Program-made: the position numbers and the translations under genes | Shown here: positions 1 through 9,605 of the stretch, piece after piece | How positions within the stretch are numbered: position 1 is the stretch's first letter | Layout of the letters: every line of letters begins with the position of its first letter | Origin: Thermoplasmatota archaeon | GTDB lineage: Archaea > Thermoplasmatota > Thermoplasmata > Thermoplasmatales > Thermoplasmataceae | Direction of reading: 5' to 3' | Assembly (NCBI GenBank): GCA_023488885.1 | Contig: JAMDDH010000043.1 | Coordinates: forward strand, 1 to 37,700 | DNA: 37,700 bases | The notes under the pieces: model-generated | What the model saw: only the letters and a program-made list of their open reading frames with translations | What the model was told of the DNA's origin: nothing | The model's database searches: none

Positions 1-1094
1 TCACCATACGGCTTCTATACGCCACAGGAGAAACAACACAACCCGTAACCCTAGGAATAGACTCCGGCTACAGATATATCGGATTCTCCGCCGTAACTGA
101 AAAGGCGGAACTGATCTCCGGCGAAGCCATAATACGAACCGACATACCAAAGCTGAACCTGGAAAAGGCAATGTATCGCAGGAGCAGGAGAAACAAATTA
201 TGGTACCGCAAACCAAGATTCATGAACAGGGGAAACAACAAAGAAGGATGGTTCGCACCCAGCATAGAGCATAAACTCCAGACTCACATAAGGCTTATTG
301 AGAAACTGAAGAAAATCATCCCCGTATCGGGAATAGTGATAGAGGTGGCATCATTCGACACACTGAAGATGATTAATCCTGAGATCACCGGAATAGAATA
401 CCAGCAGGGAGAACTCCAGGGATACGAAATAAGGGAATACCTGCTTGAGAAATTCCACCGTACATGCGTATACTGCGGAAAGAAAAACATACAGATTGAA
501 ATAGAACACATAATACCGAAATCGAGAGGCGGTCCTGACACTGTTGATAACCTTGCAATCTCCTGCCATGAATGCAACCAGGAGAAGAACAACCTCACGG
601 CAGAGGAGTTCGGTCACCCCGAACTGTTGAAGAAGGCATCAATGCCATTGAGACAGGCTGCCTTCATGAATAATGTGAGATGGAAGATTGCGAATATTCT
701 CAATTCCGAAACAACATACGGTTTCATCACCAAGAGAAACCGTATTTCTCTCGGACTCGAGAAGAGTCATGCAAACGATGCCTTTGTAATAGCAGGGGGA
801 ACCACACAGGCAAGATCAATTCCATGTGAGGTGAAACAGAGAAGGAGGAATAACCGATCTCTCCAGGTTAACAGGAAGGGATTCAGGCCGTCAATAAGAA
901 GGAGAAGATACGGATTCCAGCCAGGAGACACAGTTGCGAACAAAGGGAGAAAATTGAAGATAGCAGGTTCCTTTAATTACGGAAAATACCTGTGGATAGA
1001 TCAGGATGGAATGGACGAGACGCGTAAACGGAGATACATTAAGGCGGCAGATGCAAGACTTGTCAGGTACAGGAGAGGATTATCATTTGAATGA
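1..1094 (+). CDS. iscB: IscB-type RNA-guided HNH/RuvC nuclease (5' end cut by window)
   Basis: This is the nuclease of an IscB (OMEGA) element, the family ancestral to Cas9, which cuts DNA using a guide omega-RNA normally encoded just upstream, here outside the window. The reading frame is open from base 3, so 363 residues are visible and only the N-terminal PLMP segment should be missing. Visible in order are RuvC-I (LGIDSGYRYIGF, near visible residue 20), an Arg-rich bridge helix (MYRRSRRNKLWYRK), RuvC-II (IVIEVASFDT), an HNH domain with two CxxC pairs and IEHIIPKSRGG, and RuvC-III (KSHANDAFVIAGG). A basic C-terminal domain follows. All catalytic acids and histidines appear present, so the protein looks intact. 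IscB is mainly bacterial, which suggests lateral transfer. The first in-frame ATG, at 171, is not the real start. Confidence 0.9.
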   Translation, partial: TIRLLYATGETTQPVTLGIDSGYRYIGFSAVTEKAELISGEAIIRTDIPKLNLEKAMYRRSRRNKLWYRKPRFMNRGNNKEGWFAPSIEHKLQTHIRLIEKLKKIIPVSGIVIEVASFDTLKMINPEITGIEYQQGELQGYEIREYLLEKFHRTCVYCGKKNIQIEIEHIIPKSRGGPDTVDNLAISCHECNQEKNNLTAEEFGHPELLKKASMPLRQAAFMNNVRWKIANILNSETTYGFITKRNRISLGLEKSHANDAFVIAGGTTQARSIPCEVKQRRRNNRSLQVNRKGFRPSIRRRRYGFQPGDTVANKGRKLKIAGSFNYGKYLWIDQDGMDETRKRRYIKAADARLVRYRRGLSFE

Positions 1095-1130
1095 TCAACG
1101 AGGAAGTGACAAGGTCCCAACCGAGAAAAC

Positions 1131-1139
1131 ATTTAATAG
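1131..1139 (+). promoter_or_regulatory. TATA box of the proteasome beta gene
   Basis: The AT-rich element atttaatag lies about 50 bases before the chosen start at 1185, predicting transcription from about 1160 and a leader of about 25 bases. The leader contains ggatgtga, a near match to the archaeal Shine-Dalgarno ggaggtga, 4 bases before the ATG. Confidence 0.5.
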
Positions 1140-1184
1140 CAAAACAAAATGCTGCTTAAGTTATCTTTTGAAGGATGTGACTTA

Positions 1185-1820
1185 ATGGATCAAAAATTAC
1201 ATACTGGAACAACGACAGTGGCAATCACGGTAAAAGATGCTGTGGTAATGGCGACAGATAGAAGAGTTACCATGGATCATTTTATCATGCACAAGGACGG
1301 TAAGAAATTACATCAGATAGATACCCATGCAGCAATGACGATAGCAGGTCTGGTGGGTGATGCTCAGGTCCTCGTTAGATACATGTCTGCGGAGCTTGAA
1401 ATCTACAGGCTTCAGAGAAGAGTTAATATGCCGATTGAAGCTGCTGCGACACTTCTATCAAACATCCTGAATCAATCAAAGTTCTATCCATACATGGTTC
1501 AGATACTGGTTGCCGGTTATGACAAAGCTCCGCACATTTTCTCGGTTGATGCAGCCGGTGGATCTGTTGAGGACATTTATGCCAGCACCGGTTCAGGTTC
1601 ACCATTTGTCTATGGTGTACTGGAAAACGGCTTTAAAAGAGATATGAGTGTTGACGAGGGAGTAGAACTTGTCATAAGAGCAGTATCTGCAGCAAAACAG
1701 AGAGATTCCGCTTCTGGCGGCTTCATTGATGTTGCGGTAATTGATCAGAAGAACGGTTTCCGGCAACTTTCAGAAGATGAAGTCGCAAATAAAATAAATA
1801 AATATAAATTAACACTATAA
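1185..1820 (+). CDS. psmB: Proteasome subunit beta (precursor)
   Basis: This is the catalytic beta subunit of the archaeal 20S proteasome, which forms the inner rings of the barrel and degrades unfolded proteins. The start at 1185 gives a short propeptide MDQKLHTG ending at the autocatalytic Gly-Thr junction, the same eight-residue layout as in Thermoplasma. The mature N-terminal Thr (residue 9), Asp (residue 25, ATDRR) and Lys (residue 41, HKDGKK) form the active site. [11 protein letters not shown] and SGSPFVYGV are also family hallmarks. An in-frame ATG at 1149 would add 12 residues, but it lies upstream of the likely transcription start and the ribosome site supports 1185. The gene stands alone after the IscB gene. 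Confidence 0.96.
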   Translation: MDQKLHTGTTTVAITVKDAVVMATDRRVTMDHFIMHKDGKKLHQIDTHAAMTIAGLVGDAQVLVRYMSAELEIYRLQRRVNMPIEAAATLLSNILNQSKFYPYMVQILVAGYDKAPHIFSVDAAGGSVEDIYASTGSGSPFVYGVLENGFKRDMSVDEGVELVIRAVSAAKQRDSASGGFIDVAVIDQKNGFRQLSEDEVANKINKYKLTL

Positions 1821-1863
1821 ATTCACCAATCACATTATAAATTTATTTGGGGAGCGCCCTATA

Positions 1864-3786
1864 ATGTCTTTTAGAGATTACCTTTCGGAAGCCAGAACTA
1901 TATTCGATCGCCTCTATCCTGAGAATCAGATCACTGCGGTAGACTATGAGGGTCCTACAATCGTGGTGTACACAACGAATCAGGAGTTATTTTCCAGGAG
2001 GGATGATATTGCAAAACAGATAGCCCAGGAAATGAGAAGAAGAATTGCCATAAGACCTGATCCATCAATCCTTTCACCGGAAGATGAGGCAAGAGCAATC
2101 ATTGAACAACTTATTCCAGAATCTGCCGGATTCAAAGATCTTTACTTTGAGTCAGATACAGGCGAAGTTATCATAGAGGTTGAAGAACCAACGGTTATTA
2201 CCTCAAGAGATTCTGAATACATTATCGGCATAAAGGAACAGACTAAATGGTCACCAAGAATAGTGAGAGCCCCGCCAATGCACTCCAGGACAGTTAAGGA
2301 AATGAGAGAATTCCTCAGAGATGTTAAGCAGGAGAGAAAGGTTTTCCTGCACAACCTTGGAGAAAAACTCAACATACCTACAATGCCTGGGGAGACATGG
2401 GTCAGGGTTACCGCGCTTGGTGGACACAGAGAAGTTGGCAGGAGTGCGACCTTAATCTCGACGAACAACTCGAAAGTACTCGTAGACTGCGGAATGATGA
2501 ATATTAACGACGTTGAGGAACAGCCCTGGGCAGGAGCCCCATATCTCTATGTCCCCGAAATTCAGCCTTTTAGCTCATTAGATGCAGTAATACTAACCCA
2601 CGCCCATCTCGATCATTCCGGCCTGTTACCCATACTGTACAAATACGGTTATGAAGGACCGGTGTACATGACTCCTCCAACCAGGGATCTCTCCGCATTG
2701 CTGCAGAACGATTACATCAAGGTAGCTCATGCCGAGGGCCACAAAGGGCCATACGAATCCAAACATGTTAGGGAGGCGCTGAAACGGTCCATTGTTCTCC
2801 GTTATAACGAGACAACAGACATAACCCGGGATATTAGACTCACTTTCTATAATGCGGGACACATTCTTGGATCAGCCTCTGTCCATCTCCATATAGGTGA
2901 GGGCTTATATAATGTGGTTCTCAGTGGAGATGTTAAATTCGAGAAGACGTGGTTGTTCAATCCCGCCAATAATAAGTTTCCAAGGGCAGAAACTTTCATG
3001 ACGGAATCCACCTACGCAGGAAGGGATGATTATCATCACCCAAGAGCAGAAGCATCGAATAATTTTGTGGACATTATAAACCGGACATTTGAACGTGGCG
3101 GTTCTGTACTGGTACCAGTTTTTGCTGTAGGCAGGAGTCAGGAGGTTATGCTGGTTCTTGAGGAGGCGGTTAGGATGGGCAAAATCAAGGAAGTTCCTGT
3201 GTATCTTGACGGAATGATTATGGAAGCTACAGCTATTCACGCAGCTTATCCGGAATATCTGAACAAAAATCTCAGGGAATCAATTATGTTCAAGCGTGAG
3301 AATCCATTTTTGAGCCCTATATTCCAGAAGGTCGAGACAAAACAGCAACGGCAGGAAATATGCGATTCGGGGGAGAACAAGATCGTTCTCGCAACCTCTG
3401 GAATGATGAGTGGCGGTCCTGTAATGGAATATTTCAAGACATGGGTAACATCCCCGGAAAATTCTCTGGTATTTGTCGGTTACCAGGCAGACGGCACCAT
3501 GGGTCGCAGAATCCAGAGAGGAATGGATGAAATAACCCTGTCTGAAAATGGCAGGCAGACCAAGTTCCAGGTTAAGATGGCCATAGAGACTTCTGAGGGA
3601 TTCTCAGGTCACTCCGATAAGAGACAGTTGTTATCCTACATCGCCACAATGCAGCCCATGCCCAAGAAGATACTCGTCAATCACGGCGACGGGGAAAAGG
3701 CAGCAGAATTCGCAAGACTTATCCGGTCAAAGTTCGGCGTAGATACCGTTGCCCTGAGGAATCTTGAAACTGTAAGACTTTATTGA
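1864..3786 (+). CDS. aCPSF1/FttA transcription termination ribonuclease (KH, metallo-beta-lactamase, beta-CASP)
   Basis: This is the archaeal homologue of the eukaryotic cleavage factor CPSF73, a ribonuclease that cuts nascent transcripts at U-rich sites and drives termination. The 640-residue length fits the family. The first 140 or so residues form the paired KH-like RNA-binding region. The metallo-beta-lactamase domain has the zinc motif THAHLDHSG near residue 245, and later motifs include LSGDVKFEKT, the beta-CASP region (VLVPVFAVGRSQE), SGMMSGGPV, GFSGHSDKRQL and a C-terminal NHGDGEKA. The ATG at 1864 lies about 26 bases after attataaat, consistent with a leaderless mRNA. It converges on the transaldolase gene with only 17 bases between the stops. 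Confidence 0.95.
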   Translation: MSFRDYLSEARTIFDRLYPENQITAVDYEGPTIVVYTTNQELFSRRDDIAKQIAQEMRRRIAIRPDPSILSPEDEARAIIEQLIPESAGFKDLYFESDTGEVIIEVEEPTVITSRDSEYIIGIKEQTKWSPRIVRAPPMHSRTVKEMREFLRDVKQERKVFLHNLGEKLNIPTMPGETWVRVTALGGHREVGRSATLISTNNSKVLVDCGMMNINDVEEQPWAGAPYLYVPEIQPFSSLDAVILTHAHLDHSGLLPILYKYGYEGPVYMTPPTRDLSALLQNDYIKVAHAEGHKGPYESKHVREALKRSIVLRYNETTDITRDIRLTFYNAGHILGSASVHLHIGEGLYNVVLSGDVKFEKTWLFNPANNKFPRAETFMTESTYAGRDDYHHPRAEASNNFVDIINRTFERGGSVLVPVFAVGRSQEVMLVLEEAVRMGKIKEVPVYLDGMIMEATAIHAAYPEYLNKNLRESIMFKRENPFLSPIFQKVETKQQRQEICDSGENKIVLATSGMMSGGPVMEYFKTWVTSPENSLVFVGYQADGTMGRRIQRGMDEITLSENGRQTKFQVKMAIETSEGFSGHSDKRQLLSYIATMQPMPKKILVNHGDGEKAAEFARLIRSKFGVDTVALRNLETVRLY

Positions 3787-3795
3787 TTTTGGCTC

Positions 3796-3803
3796 AAAAA
3801 AAA
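3796..3803 (-). terminator. T-tract terminator after the transaldolase gene
   Basis: Eight A residues on the plus strand read as eight T on the minus strand immediately after the transaldolase stop. Archaeal termination occurs at such U-tracts, and this one closes the pentose-phosphate operon. Confidence 0.5.
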
Positions 3804-4475
3804 TTAAAGGGGAAAATCTCCCTCGGGAGATACTTTTTTCCAGTCTTCCAGGAATCTTTTCAGCCCTTCATCAGTCTTTGGATGAGAAGGCAGTTTCCTC
3901 AGAACGTCAAAGGGAAGAGTCACGACATCGGCACCTATCACAGCTGACCGCAATACGTGGACAGGATTCCTGATGGATGCCACCAGTATCTTTGTGGATA
4001 TTCCATAATTTACAAATATTGTCTTGATCTGGTCAATAATCTGCATGCCGTCCTCTCCAGTGTCATCGAGCCTCCCAACAAACGGCGAGACGTATTCAGC
4101 ACCACTTTTTGCTGCCAGGAGTGCCTGAATCGGATTGAAGATAAGCGTACAGTTAACTGGGATCCTCTTTTCCTTCAGGGTCTTAATTGCTTTGAGCCCG
4201 TCAAGAGTCATTGGAATCTTGACGACCGCATTGGATCCAAGCTGACTTACCTTCAAGGCCTGCTTCATCATGTTCTCGTAATCGGTTGCCACAACTTCAA
4301 CGCTCACCGGGCCAGGAGTTATCTGTAGTATCTCCTTGATAACTTCTACAAAAGTTTTGCCCTTTCCGGCTTCCTTTGCGGCTAACGTTGGGTTCGTGGT
4401 CACTCCGTCCACAAGACCCAGCTCGACTCCCTCTCTAATCTCGTCTACATTAGAAGTATCTAGGAAAATCTTCAT
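3804..4475 (-). CDS. tal: Transaldolase (short MipB/TalC type)
   Basis: A 223-residue member of the small transaldolase / fructose-6-phosphate aldolase family, which transfers dihydroxyacetone units between sugar phosphates in the non-oxidative pentose phosphate pathway. The (beta/alpha)8 barrel shows [13 protein letters not shown] at the N-terminus, VTTNPT near residue 26, the Schiff-base lysine in VVKIPM (residue 86), [12 protein letters not shown] and [11 protein letters not shown]. Its start overlaps the end of the transketolase C gene by 26 bases and it is the last gene of the operon. The neighbours favour transaldolase over fructose-6-phosphate aldolase activity, but sequence alone cannot separate them. 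Confidence 0.92.
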   Translation of the reverse strand: MKIFLDTSNVDEIREGVELGLVDGVTTNPTLAAKEAGKGKTFVEVIKEILQITPGPVSVEVVATDYENMMKQALKVSQLGSNAVVKIPMTLDGLKAIKTLKEKRIPVNCTLIFNPIQALLAAKSGAEYVSPFVGRLDDTGEDGMQIIDQIKTIFVNYGISTKILVASIRNPVHVLRSAVIGADVVTLPFDVLRKLPSHPKTDEGLKRFLEDWKKVSPEGDFPL

Positions 4476-5418
4476 ATTTTATCCCTCTGAAACATGTTTC
4501 TGTCAACTTCACAATATCCTCAACACCCATATGAAAATATTCAAAAAGTTCCCATGACTTACCGGATTTCCCAAAGGTATCCTTCATGCCAAGACGCCAT
4601 ACGGGCACAGGATATTCCTCGGCTGTTATCTCCGAGACCCTGCTTCCCAGCCCGTTGTATATAGAATGTTCCTCTACCGTGACAATTTTCCCAGTTTCCT
4701 TTGCGGCCTTAACTATTGCGTTTCTGTCTATAGGTTTTATTGATGACATGTTTATGACTCTGGCATCGATGCCCTTTGCCTTGAGGTTTTCTGCAGCCTG
4801 AAGAGCAAATGACACCATTGCCCCCATCCCGATGATAGTTATGTCGTCTCCATCCTTGAAAGTTGTTGAAAAGCCAGGTCTGAATTCGTAGTCTTTCTCG
4901 TTCAGCACCGGAAACTTCTCACGGGTAAGGCGCACGTAATTAGGTCCTTTTCCACCCTCGGCAAGATAGTCGATAACGCTCCTTGTTTCTATCGAATCCA
5001 CGGGAACTGTCACCTTCATGTGCGGGAGTCCCGACATGATTCCGACGTCTTCCACAATCTGATGGGTTGCACCGTCTTCTCCCACCGTAAGACCTGCGTG
5101 CGTGACAACGAAGTTAACGTCGAGATTGTTGTAGCAGACGGACTGCCTCATCTGTTCATAAGTCCTCATAAGGAAAACCGCAAAGGTTGATACGAATACC
5201 TTCTTGCCGCTAAGTGCGAGTCCTGCAGCCGTTGTGACCATTGATTGCTCGGCTATCCCCATGTTAAAGAACCGGTCCGGGAATACCTTGCCAAAAGTCG
5301 CGGTCTTTGTGGACGTGGATAAATCCGCATCAAGTACAACCAGTTCCTTATATTTCTCTCCGAGTATCCTGAGTTCCTCTCCGTAAGTTTCCCGAAGGCT
5401 TTCTGTCAACTGGCTCAT
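4450..5418 (-). CDS. Transketolase, C-terminal subunit
   Basis: The C-terminal half of a split transketolase (322 residues), covering the pyrimidine-binding and C-terminal domains of a thiamine-diphosphate enzyme that moves two-carbon units between sugar phosphates. [16 protein letters not shown] contains the Glu that activates the cofactor, and [15 protein letters not shown] and [10 protein letters not shown] are family motifs. The start codon overlaps the stop of the N-terminal subunit gene as ATGA, which points to coupled translation in equal amounts. Splitting of transketolase into two genes is usual in archaea and in many anaerobic bacteria. Confidence 0.94.
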   Translation of the reverse strand: MSQLTESLRETYGEELRILGEKYKELVVLDADLSTSTKTATFGKVFPDRFFNMGIAEQSMVTTAAGLALSGKKVFVSTFAVFLMRTYEQMRQSVCYNNLDVNFVVTHAGLTVGEDGATHQIVEDVGIMSGLPHMKVTVPVDSIETRSVIDYLAEGGKGPNYVRLTREKFPVLNEKDYEFRPGFSTTFKDGDDITIIGMGAMVSFALQAAENLKAKGIDARVINMSSIKPIDRNAIVKAAKETGKIVTVEEHSIYNGLGSRVSEITAEEYPVPVWRLGMKDTFGKSGKSWELFEYFHMGVEDIVKLTETCFRGIKYEDFPRYF

Positions 5419-6248
5419 TCTTCGTCATCTCCAGAAAGTTCATTAAGTGCCTTCCTGTACTCTTCCTCGGATGCCGGCGGAGCCCCATGGTATTTTGGAT
5501 TGTTTTCCATATAACTTACCCCCTTTCCTTTGACAGTATTTGCCAGGATAAGTGATGGTTTGTCCCTGGAAAGTTTGGCTTCTTCCACAGCAGATATTAT
5601 CTGATCATAATCGTGGCCGTCGATTTCTATAACGTTCCAGCCGAAACTGCGCACCATCTGTGCTATGTCACCGAGAGGCATCACATCCTTTGTGAAGCCG
5701 TCGAGTTGGATGTTGTTTCGGTCAAGTATGGCAATGAGGTTGTTCAATTTGTACTTTGAGGCAGCCATCATCGATTCCCATACGTTTCCCTCCTCAATCT
5801 CGCCGTCACCGAGGATAACAAAAACCCTGTAACTTTTTGTATCGAGTTTGCACGCGATTGCCATTCCAACCCCTATACCCAGGCCCTGCCCAAGTGATCC
5901 TGTTGAAGCTTCTACACCGGGAACGCCTTTATGCACGTGCCCTTCAAGTTTTGAGTTCAGTTTTCTGAAACCTTCCAGAAGAATCTCGGGAAAATATCCC
6001 CTGAGAGAAAGGGTTGCGTAAAGCCCGGGAGAGGCATGACCCTTACTCATCACCAGACGATCTCTGTCTGGGTCATTTGGGTTTAGGGGATTCACATTCA
6101 TTTCCCTGAAATAAAGGACAGCCAATACATCGGCAATGCTCAGAGAGCCACCAGGGTGACCACTCCTGGCAGAGTATACCATCTCTATGACTTTCTTCCT
6201 TATTGCAGTAGCTATGTTCTTCATGTCAGAAACAGAGTATTGTTCCAT
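5415..6248 (-). CDS. Transketolase, N-terminal subunit
   Basis: The thiamine-diphosphate-binding half of the split transketolase. Visible motifs are SARSGHPGGSLSIAD, SKGHASPGLYATL, TGSLGQGLGIGVGMA and the cofactor motif GDGEIEEGNVWE followed by DRNNIQLDG. I chose the ATG at 6248 because ggtga lies 7 bases upstream; the frame is open further up only to a TTG at 6308. That TTG would sit about 20 bases from the TATA box, essentially at or before transcription begins. It is the first gene of the operon transketolase N, transketolase C, transaldolase. Confidence 0.94.
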   Translation of the reverse strand: MEQYSVSDMKNIATAIRKKVIEMVYSARSGHPGGSLSIADVLAVLYFREMNVNPLNPNDPDRDRLVMSKGHASPGLYATLSLRGYFPEILLEGFRKLNSKLEGHVHKGVPGVEASTGSLGQGLGIGVGMAIACKLDTKSYRVFVILGDGEIEEGNVWESMMAASKYKLNNLIAILDRNNIQLDGFTKDVMPLGDIAQMVRSFGWNVIEIDGHDYDQIISAVEEAKLSRDKPSLILANTVKGKGVSYMENNPKYHGAPPASEEEYRKALNELSGDDEE

Positions 6249-6323
6249 TAACTTTTCACCGGAATCACCGTCACCTGCCTGTAGATTCTCGCTTTTACAG
6301 GCATGCAAGGTTACACCGCGGTA

Positions 6324-6332
6324 TTTTATATA
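6324..6332 (-). promoter_or_regulatory. TATA box of the transketolase-transaldolase operon
   Basis: Read on the minus strand this is tatataaaa, the best TATA match in the gap between ftsZ and the operon. It predicts transcription from about 6300 and a leader of about 50 bases carrying the ggtga ribosome site used for the start at 6248. Confidence 0.6.
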
Positions 6333-6381
6333 CGATTAAAAATGTTTTTTAATTTGAAGTGCAACATGTTATGCACGATAA

Positions 6382-7455
6382 TCAGGCAACAAAATCTATG
6401 CCGCTTCCCGAATCTGCATTATCGAATTTTGGTAGATTACTCGAACTTATGCCTGTGGCGACAATCAGGACTTCTACGTTTCCATCGTATTTTGGATCAA
6501 CAGTTGCCCCCCATATGATTCTTGTATTCCTGCCTACCTTTTTCCTGACTGCTTCAGCTGCGTTGTTAGTCTCCTCCAACTGAAGGTCCCTGCCACCTGT
6601 GACGTTGATAATCACGCCTGTTGCACTGGATAAATCAAAATCGAGGAACGGGGATTTAATGGCCTTCTGTACGGCTTCATCCACCCTTATTCCTGGCTCC
6701 CCGCTTGATATTCCCATGCCAATCATTGCCAATCCCGAATTTCTCATTATTGTCCTGAGATCGTTGAAATCGAGGTTGATCAGCCCGGGTTTCGTTACAA
6801 GATCCGAAATACCAGTTATTGCCTTCACAATTATTTCATCCGCAAACCTGAACGCCTTTTCCAGCGGTAAATCGGGGACAAGTTCAAGGAGTTTGTCGTT
6901 CGGTATTATTATCACTGTATCTGAAGAGCTAATCAATTTCTTCAATCCCCATACAGCATTCTGCATTCTCGTCTTGCCTTCAGAGGAAAATGGGATGGTA
7001 ACAACTGAGATCGTCAGGGCGCCACTGTCTCTGGATCGTGATGCGATATAATGTGCCGAACCAGTACCGGTTCCACCTCCGAGACCTGCAGTGATGAAAG
7101 ATATGTCTGTTCCGGATACAAATTTCATGATTTCCTGATCAGATTCCCTGGCCGCCTGTTCTCCGATTCTTGGATCTGCTCCCGATCCAAGTCCCCTTGT
7201 CAGGTTCTTCCCCATGAGGATTTTGTTGGATGCCCTTGTTTTTAGCAGATGCGGTGCGTCCGTGTTGCATGCAATCATCGTGGCACCGTTTATGCCCTCC
7301 TTCATCAGCCTGTTAATAGTATTTGACCCGGCACCGCCGGCGCCGAATATCCTGATCTTTACCCTCAATTGTTCAAGATATCTCTGAAGTTCCTCATCCG
7401 ATGTGCTGAAATTGTCGTCCTGATCATCAAAATCTGGAAAAACTGATGAACTCAT
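6382..7455 (-). CDS. ftsZ: Cell division GTPase FtsZ
   Basis: A tubulin-fold GTPase that polymerises into the division ring. The protein has an acidic N-terminal tail of about 30 residues, then IRIFGAGGAGSNTINRL, the nucleotide signature GGGTGTG at about residues 126-132, PNDKLL near 186, and the synergy loop NLDFND at about 227-232 that completes the active site in the polymer. Both the GTPase and C-terminal domains are present. The start at 7455 (MSSSVFP) avoids an upstream in-frame extension from 7476. A TATA-like cttaatact lies about 28 bases before it, so the mRNA is probably leaderless. A second, degenerate FtsZ-fold protein is encoded at 19731-20507. Confidence 0.96.
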   Translation of the reverse strand: MSSSVFPDFDDQDDNFSTSDEELQRYLEQLRVKIRIFGAGGAGSNTINRLMKEGINGATMIACNTDAPHLLKTRASNKILMGKNLTRGLGSGADPRIGEQAARESDQEIMKFVSGTDISFITAGLGGGTGTGSAHYIASRSRDSGALTISVVTIPFSSEGKTRMQNAVWGLKKLISSSDTVIIIPNDKLLELVPDLPLEKAFRFADEIIVKAITGISDLVTKPGLINLDFNDLRTIMRNSGLAMIGMGISSGEPGIRVDEAVQKAIKSPFLDFDLSSATGVIINVTGGRDLQLEETNNAAEAVRKKVGRNTRIIWGATVDPKYDGNVEVLIVATGISSSNLPKFDNADSGSGIDFVA

Positions 7456-7500
7456 ATTCCAAAAAAGATAGCACAAAACAAGTATTAAGATTTCTGAGTT

Positions 7501-8718
7501 TCATCGGGTGTTCCATTTCTTGCCTTTCCAGAATGTCAGAAGACCGTAGATAGTAGTAATGAACAGTATTGCCATTGCGAGTCCACCATATGCAAGTGTC
7601 TTGAGTCGTTCTCCCCTCATCCTGTACGCCACTGATGACAGGAATATAGATGTGCCTCCGATGTTGGCAAGGAATAACGCCATTTTTGTGTAAAGTATGT
7701 AGTCCACGTCAGAATGTCTCAGGAGGAAAACGTCATGGATGAGATTTATGTACTGGAGCGATGCGTGATGAATCATCATGAAATGCGTGAGCCTGAATAT
7801 TCCAAAAGCGAGCGCGATGATCGGTAGAAGGTAAGTATAAACCAGTTCGAAAGTGTAAAACCAGCCAGCTTTCATGGCAGTTCCTTCTTTGAGTTCCTTC
7901 GCAAACTTTATCCAGTTTGACCTGGCCCATCTTGAGTGTTGCTTGATAAATTTCCCGAAATTCTCCGGAGGATACACCTCAACTTTTGTGTTGTAATCCT
8001 TTACTGCCTTGTAATCATTTTTTATCAGGTAATCTGTGAGAAGCCAGTCCTCGCCAAGAAGAGTCGGTTTTCCAAGAACTTTAAATTCCGCAAATTCCTT
8101 GGACAAAATGAATGGCTTTATGATATCGGTTTTGAACATGACGCATGCCCCGTCAAGATTCAGGACACTTCCATGTGCAGACATGGCTCTGAAAACAACT
8201 TCTCTGGCTCTTTCAATAAATTCCTGGCAGTATGCTATAGCCGTACCAGTTGGTTTGATAGACAGATTCGCACCAACTCCGCCAACCCCTTCAGTAAAGT
8301 TGGACATCATGCTTTTTACGGCATTGGGAGGCAGTACAGTATCGCTGTCCATGAGCATAAGGAAAGGAGTATCGATATAATCCATTGACTTCACGATCGC
8401 TTTCTTTTGTCCGGATCTCACCGGTTGATGAATGAAAAGTCCGCCTCGTTCTTCCACTATTGTCTTGTAGGGTTCATAGCTGGAATCCCCGACAACAACA
8501 AACTTGCATCCCTGCATCTTGACTGAATCAATAGATTCCCTGAAAATTTCAATTTTCTCATTGTAGACTGGCATGGCGATAGTTATCTTTGACGGATCTA
8601 CGATGTCTGGATTGATCTTTGAGGAGAAACGTATTGAACTGAATGAGTTTAAAATGTAATAAATAAAAGATATCGCCGTGAGTGTGGCAATACTTATTAG
8701 GAAGATTAAATAGAACAC
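7501..8718 (-). CDS. Membrane-bound family 2 glycosyltransferase
   Basis: A 405-residue processive-type glycosyltransferase resembling hyaluronan or cellulose synthases. It has an N-terminal membrane helix (residues 3-25), then a GT-A domain with ITIAMPVYNEK, the metal-binding LMLMDSDTVLPP, GEDWLLTDYL and the acceptor motif KQHSRW (the QxxRW signature). It ends with about three or four membrane helices and a basic tail. It probably builds or extends a surface or lipid-linked sugar; donor and product cannot be told. The start is GTG with a TATA-like element about 25 bases before it. It is divergent from the epimerase gene, and the two may serve the same surface-sugar pathway. Confidence 0.85.
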   Translation of the reverse strand: MFYLIFLISIATLTAISFIYYILNSFSSIRFSSKINPDIVDPSKITIAMPVYNEKIEIFRESIDSVKMQGCKFVVVGDSSYEPYKTIVEERGGLFIHQPVRSGQKKAIVKSMDYIDTPFLMLMDSDTVLPPNAVKSMMSNFTEGVGGVGANLSIKPTGTAIAYCQEFIERAREVVFRAMSAHGSVLNLDGACVMFKTDIIKPFILSKEFAEFKVLGKPTLLGEDWLLTDYLIKNDYKAVKDYNTKVEVYPPENFGKFIKQHSRWARSNWIKFAKELKEGTAMKAGWFYTFELVYTYLLPIIALAFGIFRLTHFMMIHHASLQYINLIHDVFLLRHSDVDYILYTKMALFLANIGGTSIFLSSVAYRMRGERLKTLAYGGLAMAILFITTIYGLLTFWKGKKWNTR

Positions 8719-8822
8719 GGCTACTTATTTTAGGGCGATATTAATTCTTATTGGTTCAGAAAAACGCATCTCAGCGAAATTTGGAGCGTACATAATATAT
8801 CCACCCATTACATTTTCCAGAA

Positions 8823-9605
8823 ATGAAAATTCTTGTTACAGGCCACAAAGGATTCATAGGATCACAGATATTTTCTAATCTGAAATCAAACGGATTTGAT
8901 GTGACTGGCATTGATCTGGACGATAAACTAGTTGACGCCAAGTATGATTATATCGTACACATGGGGGCACGTACACTGATAAGGAATTCCAGGGAGAAAC
9001 CTTTTGAGTATTTCAGAGACAACATGGTTCTATCGCTTCAGATGCTGGAAATCTCCAGAAAGTACGGTTCCGTTATAATTTATCCAACTTCAGGATCTGT
9101 GAGCGAAGCCACCAATCCTTATTCACTGGCAAAGAAACAGATAGTTGAGTGGATAGAGCTTTATCGGAACCTCTACGGCATCAGGCGACACGTCCTCAAA
9201 TTTTACAATATTTACGGTCCAACGAGCCGAAAGGGAGCGGTTTATCTGTTCTGCAATGCAGCGCTTAATGATCTTCCTGCGATCATATACGGCGATGGAT
9301 CGCATATAAGGGACTTCATCCATGTTGAAGACGTTGTCAGGACCATAAGGATGATCATAGACGGGAAAATACCAGAAGGACATCATGAGGTTGGAACTGG
9401 GAGGGGCACCTCTGTTATGCAGCTTCTTCACATGGTCGAAGAACAGACCGGGAAAAAGCTTTCCGTAAAGTACGAGGACTATATACTGTCAGAAGCGGAC
9501 AGGCTTGTTGCTGGTAATCCAATAATAAATGATCCCATCCCGCTTGAAAGGGGCATTAATGAGGTTCTGAAGGAGCTGAAAAAAGAGAAATCAGGGGTTG
9601 CCTAA
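8823..9605 (+). CDS. NAD-dependent sugar-nucleotide epimerase/dehydratase
   Basis: A 260-residue extended short-chain dehydrogenase/reductase, the family of UDP-glucose 4-epimerase. The N-terminal Rossmann motif is TGHKGFIGSQI, and the catalytic pair is in NPYSLAKKQ (YxxxK). KFYNIYGP, YGDGSHIRDFIHVEDVV and the later VGTGRGTSV match sugar-nucleotide epimerases. At 260 residues it is shorter than most family members (about 310), with shortened loops early in the protein. A TATA box (aatatatcc) lies about 28 bases before the ATG. The stop overlaps the end of the convergent acyl-CoA synthetase gene by 15 bases. The exact substrate is unknown. Confidence 0.85.
   Translation: MKILVTGHKGFIGSQIFSNLKSNGFDVTGIDLDDKLVDAKYDYIVHMGARTLIRNSREKPFEYFRDNMVLSLQMLEISRKYGSVIIYPTSGSVSEATNPYSLAKKQIVEWIELYRNLYGIRRHVLKFYNIYGPTSRKGAVYLFCNAALNDLPAIIYGDGSHIRDFIHVEDVVRTIRMIIDGKIPEGHHEVGTGRGTSVMQLLHMVEEQTGKKLSVKYEDYILSEADRLVAGNPIINDPIPLERGINEVLKELKKEKSGVA

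Noticed and set aside
6359-6583. Plus-strand ORFs antisense to ftsZ
   Set aside because: They are shadows of the strongly conserved ftsZ frame.
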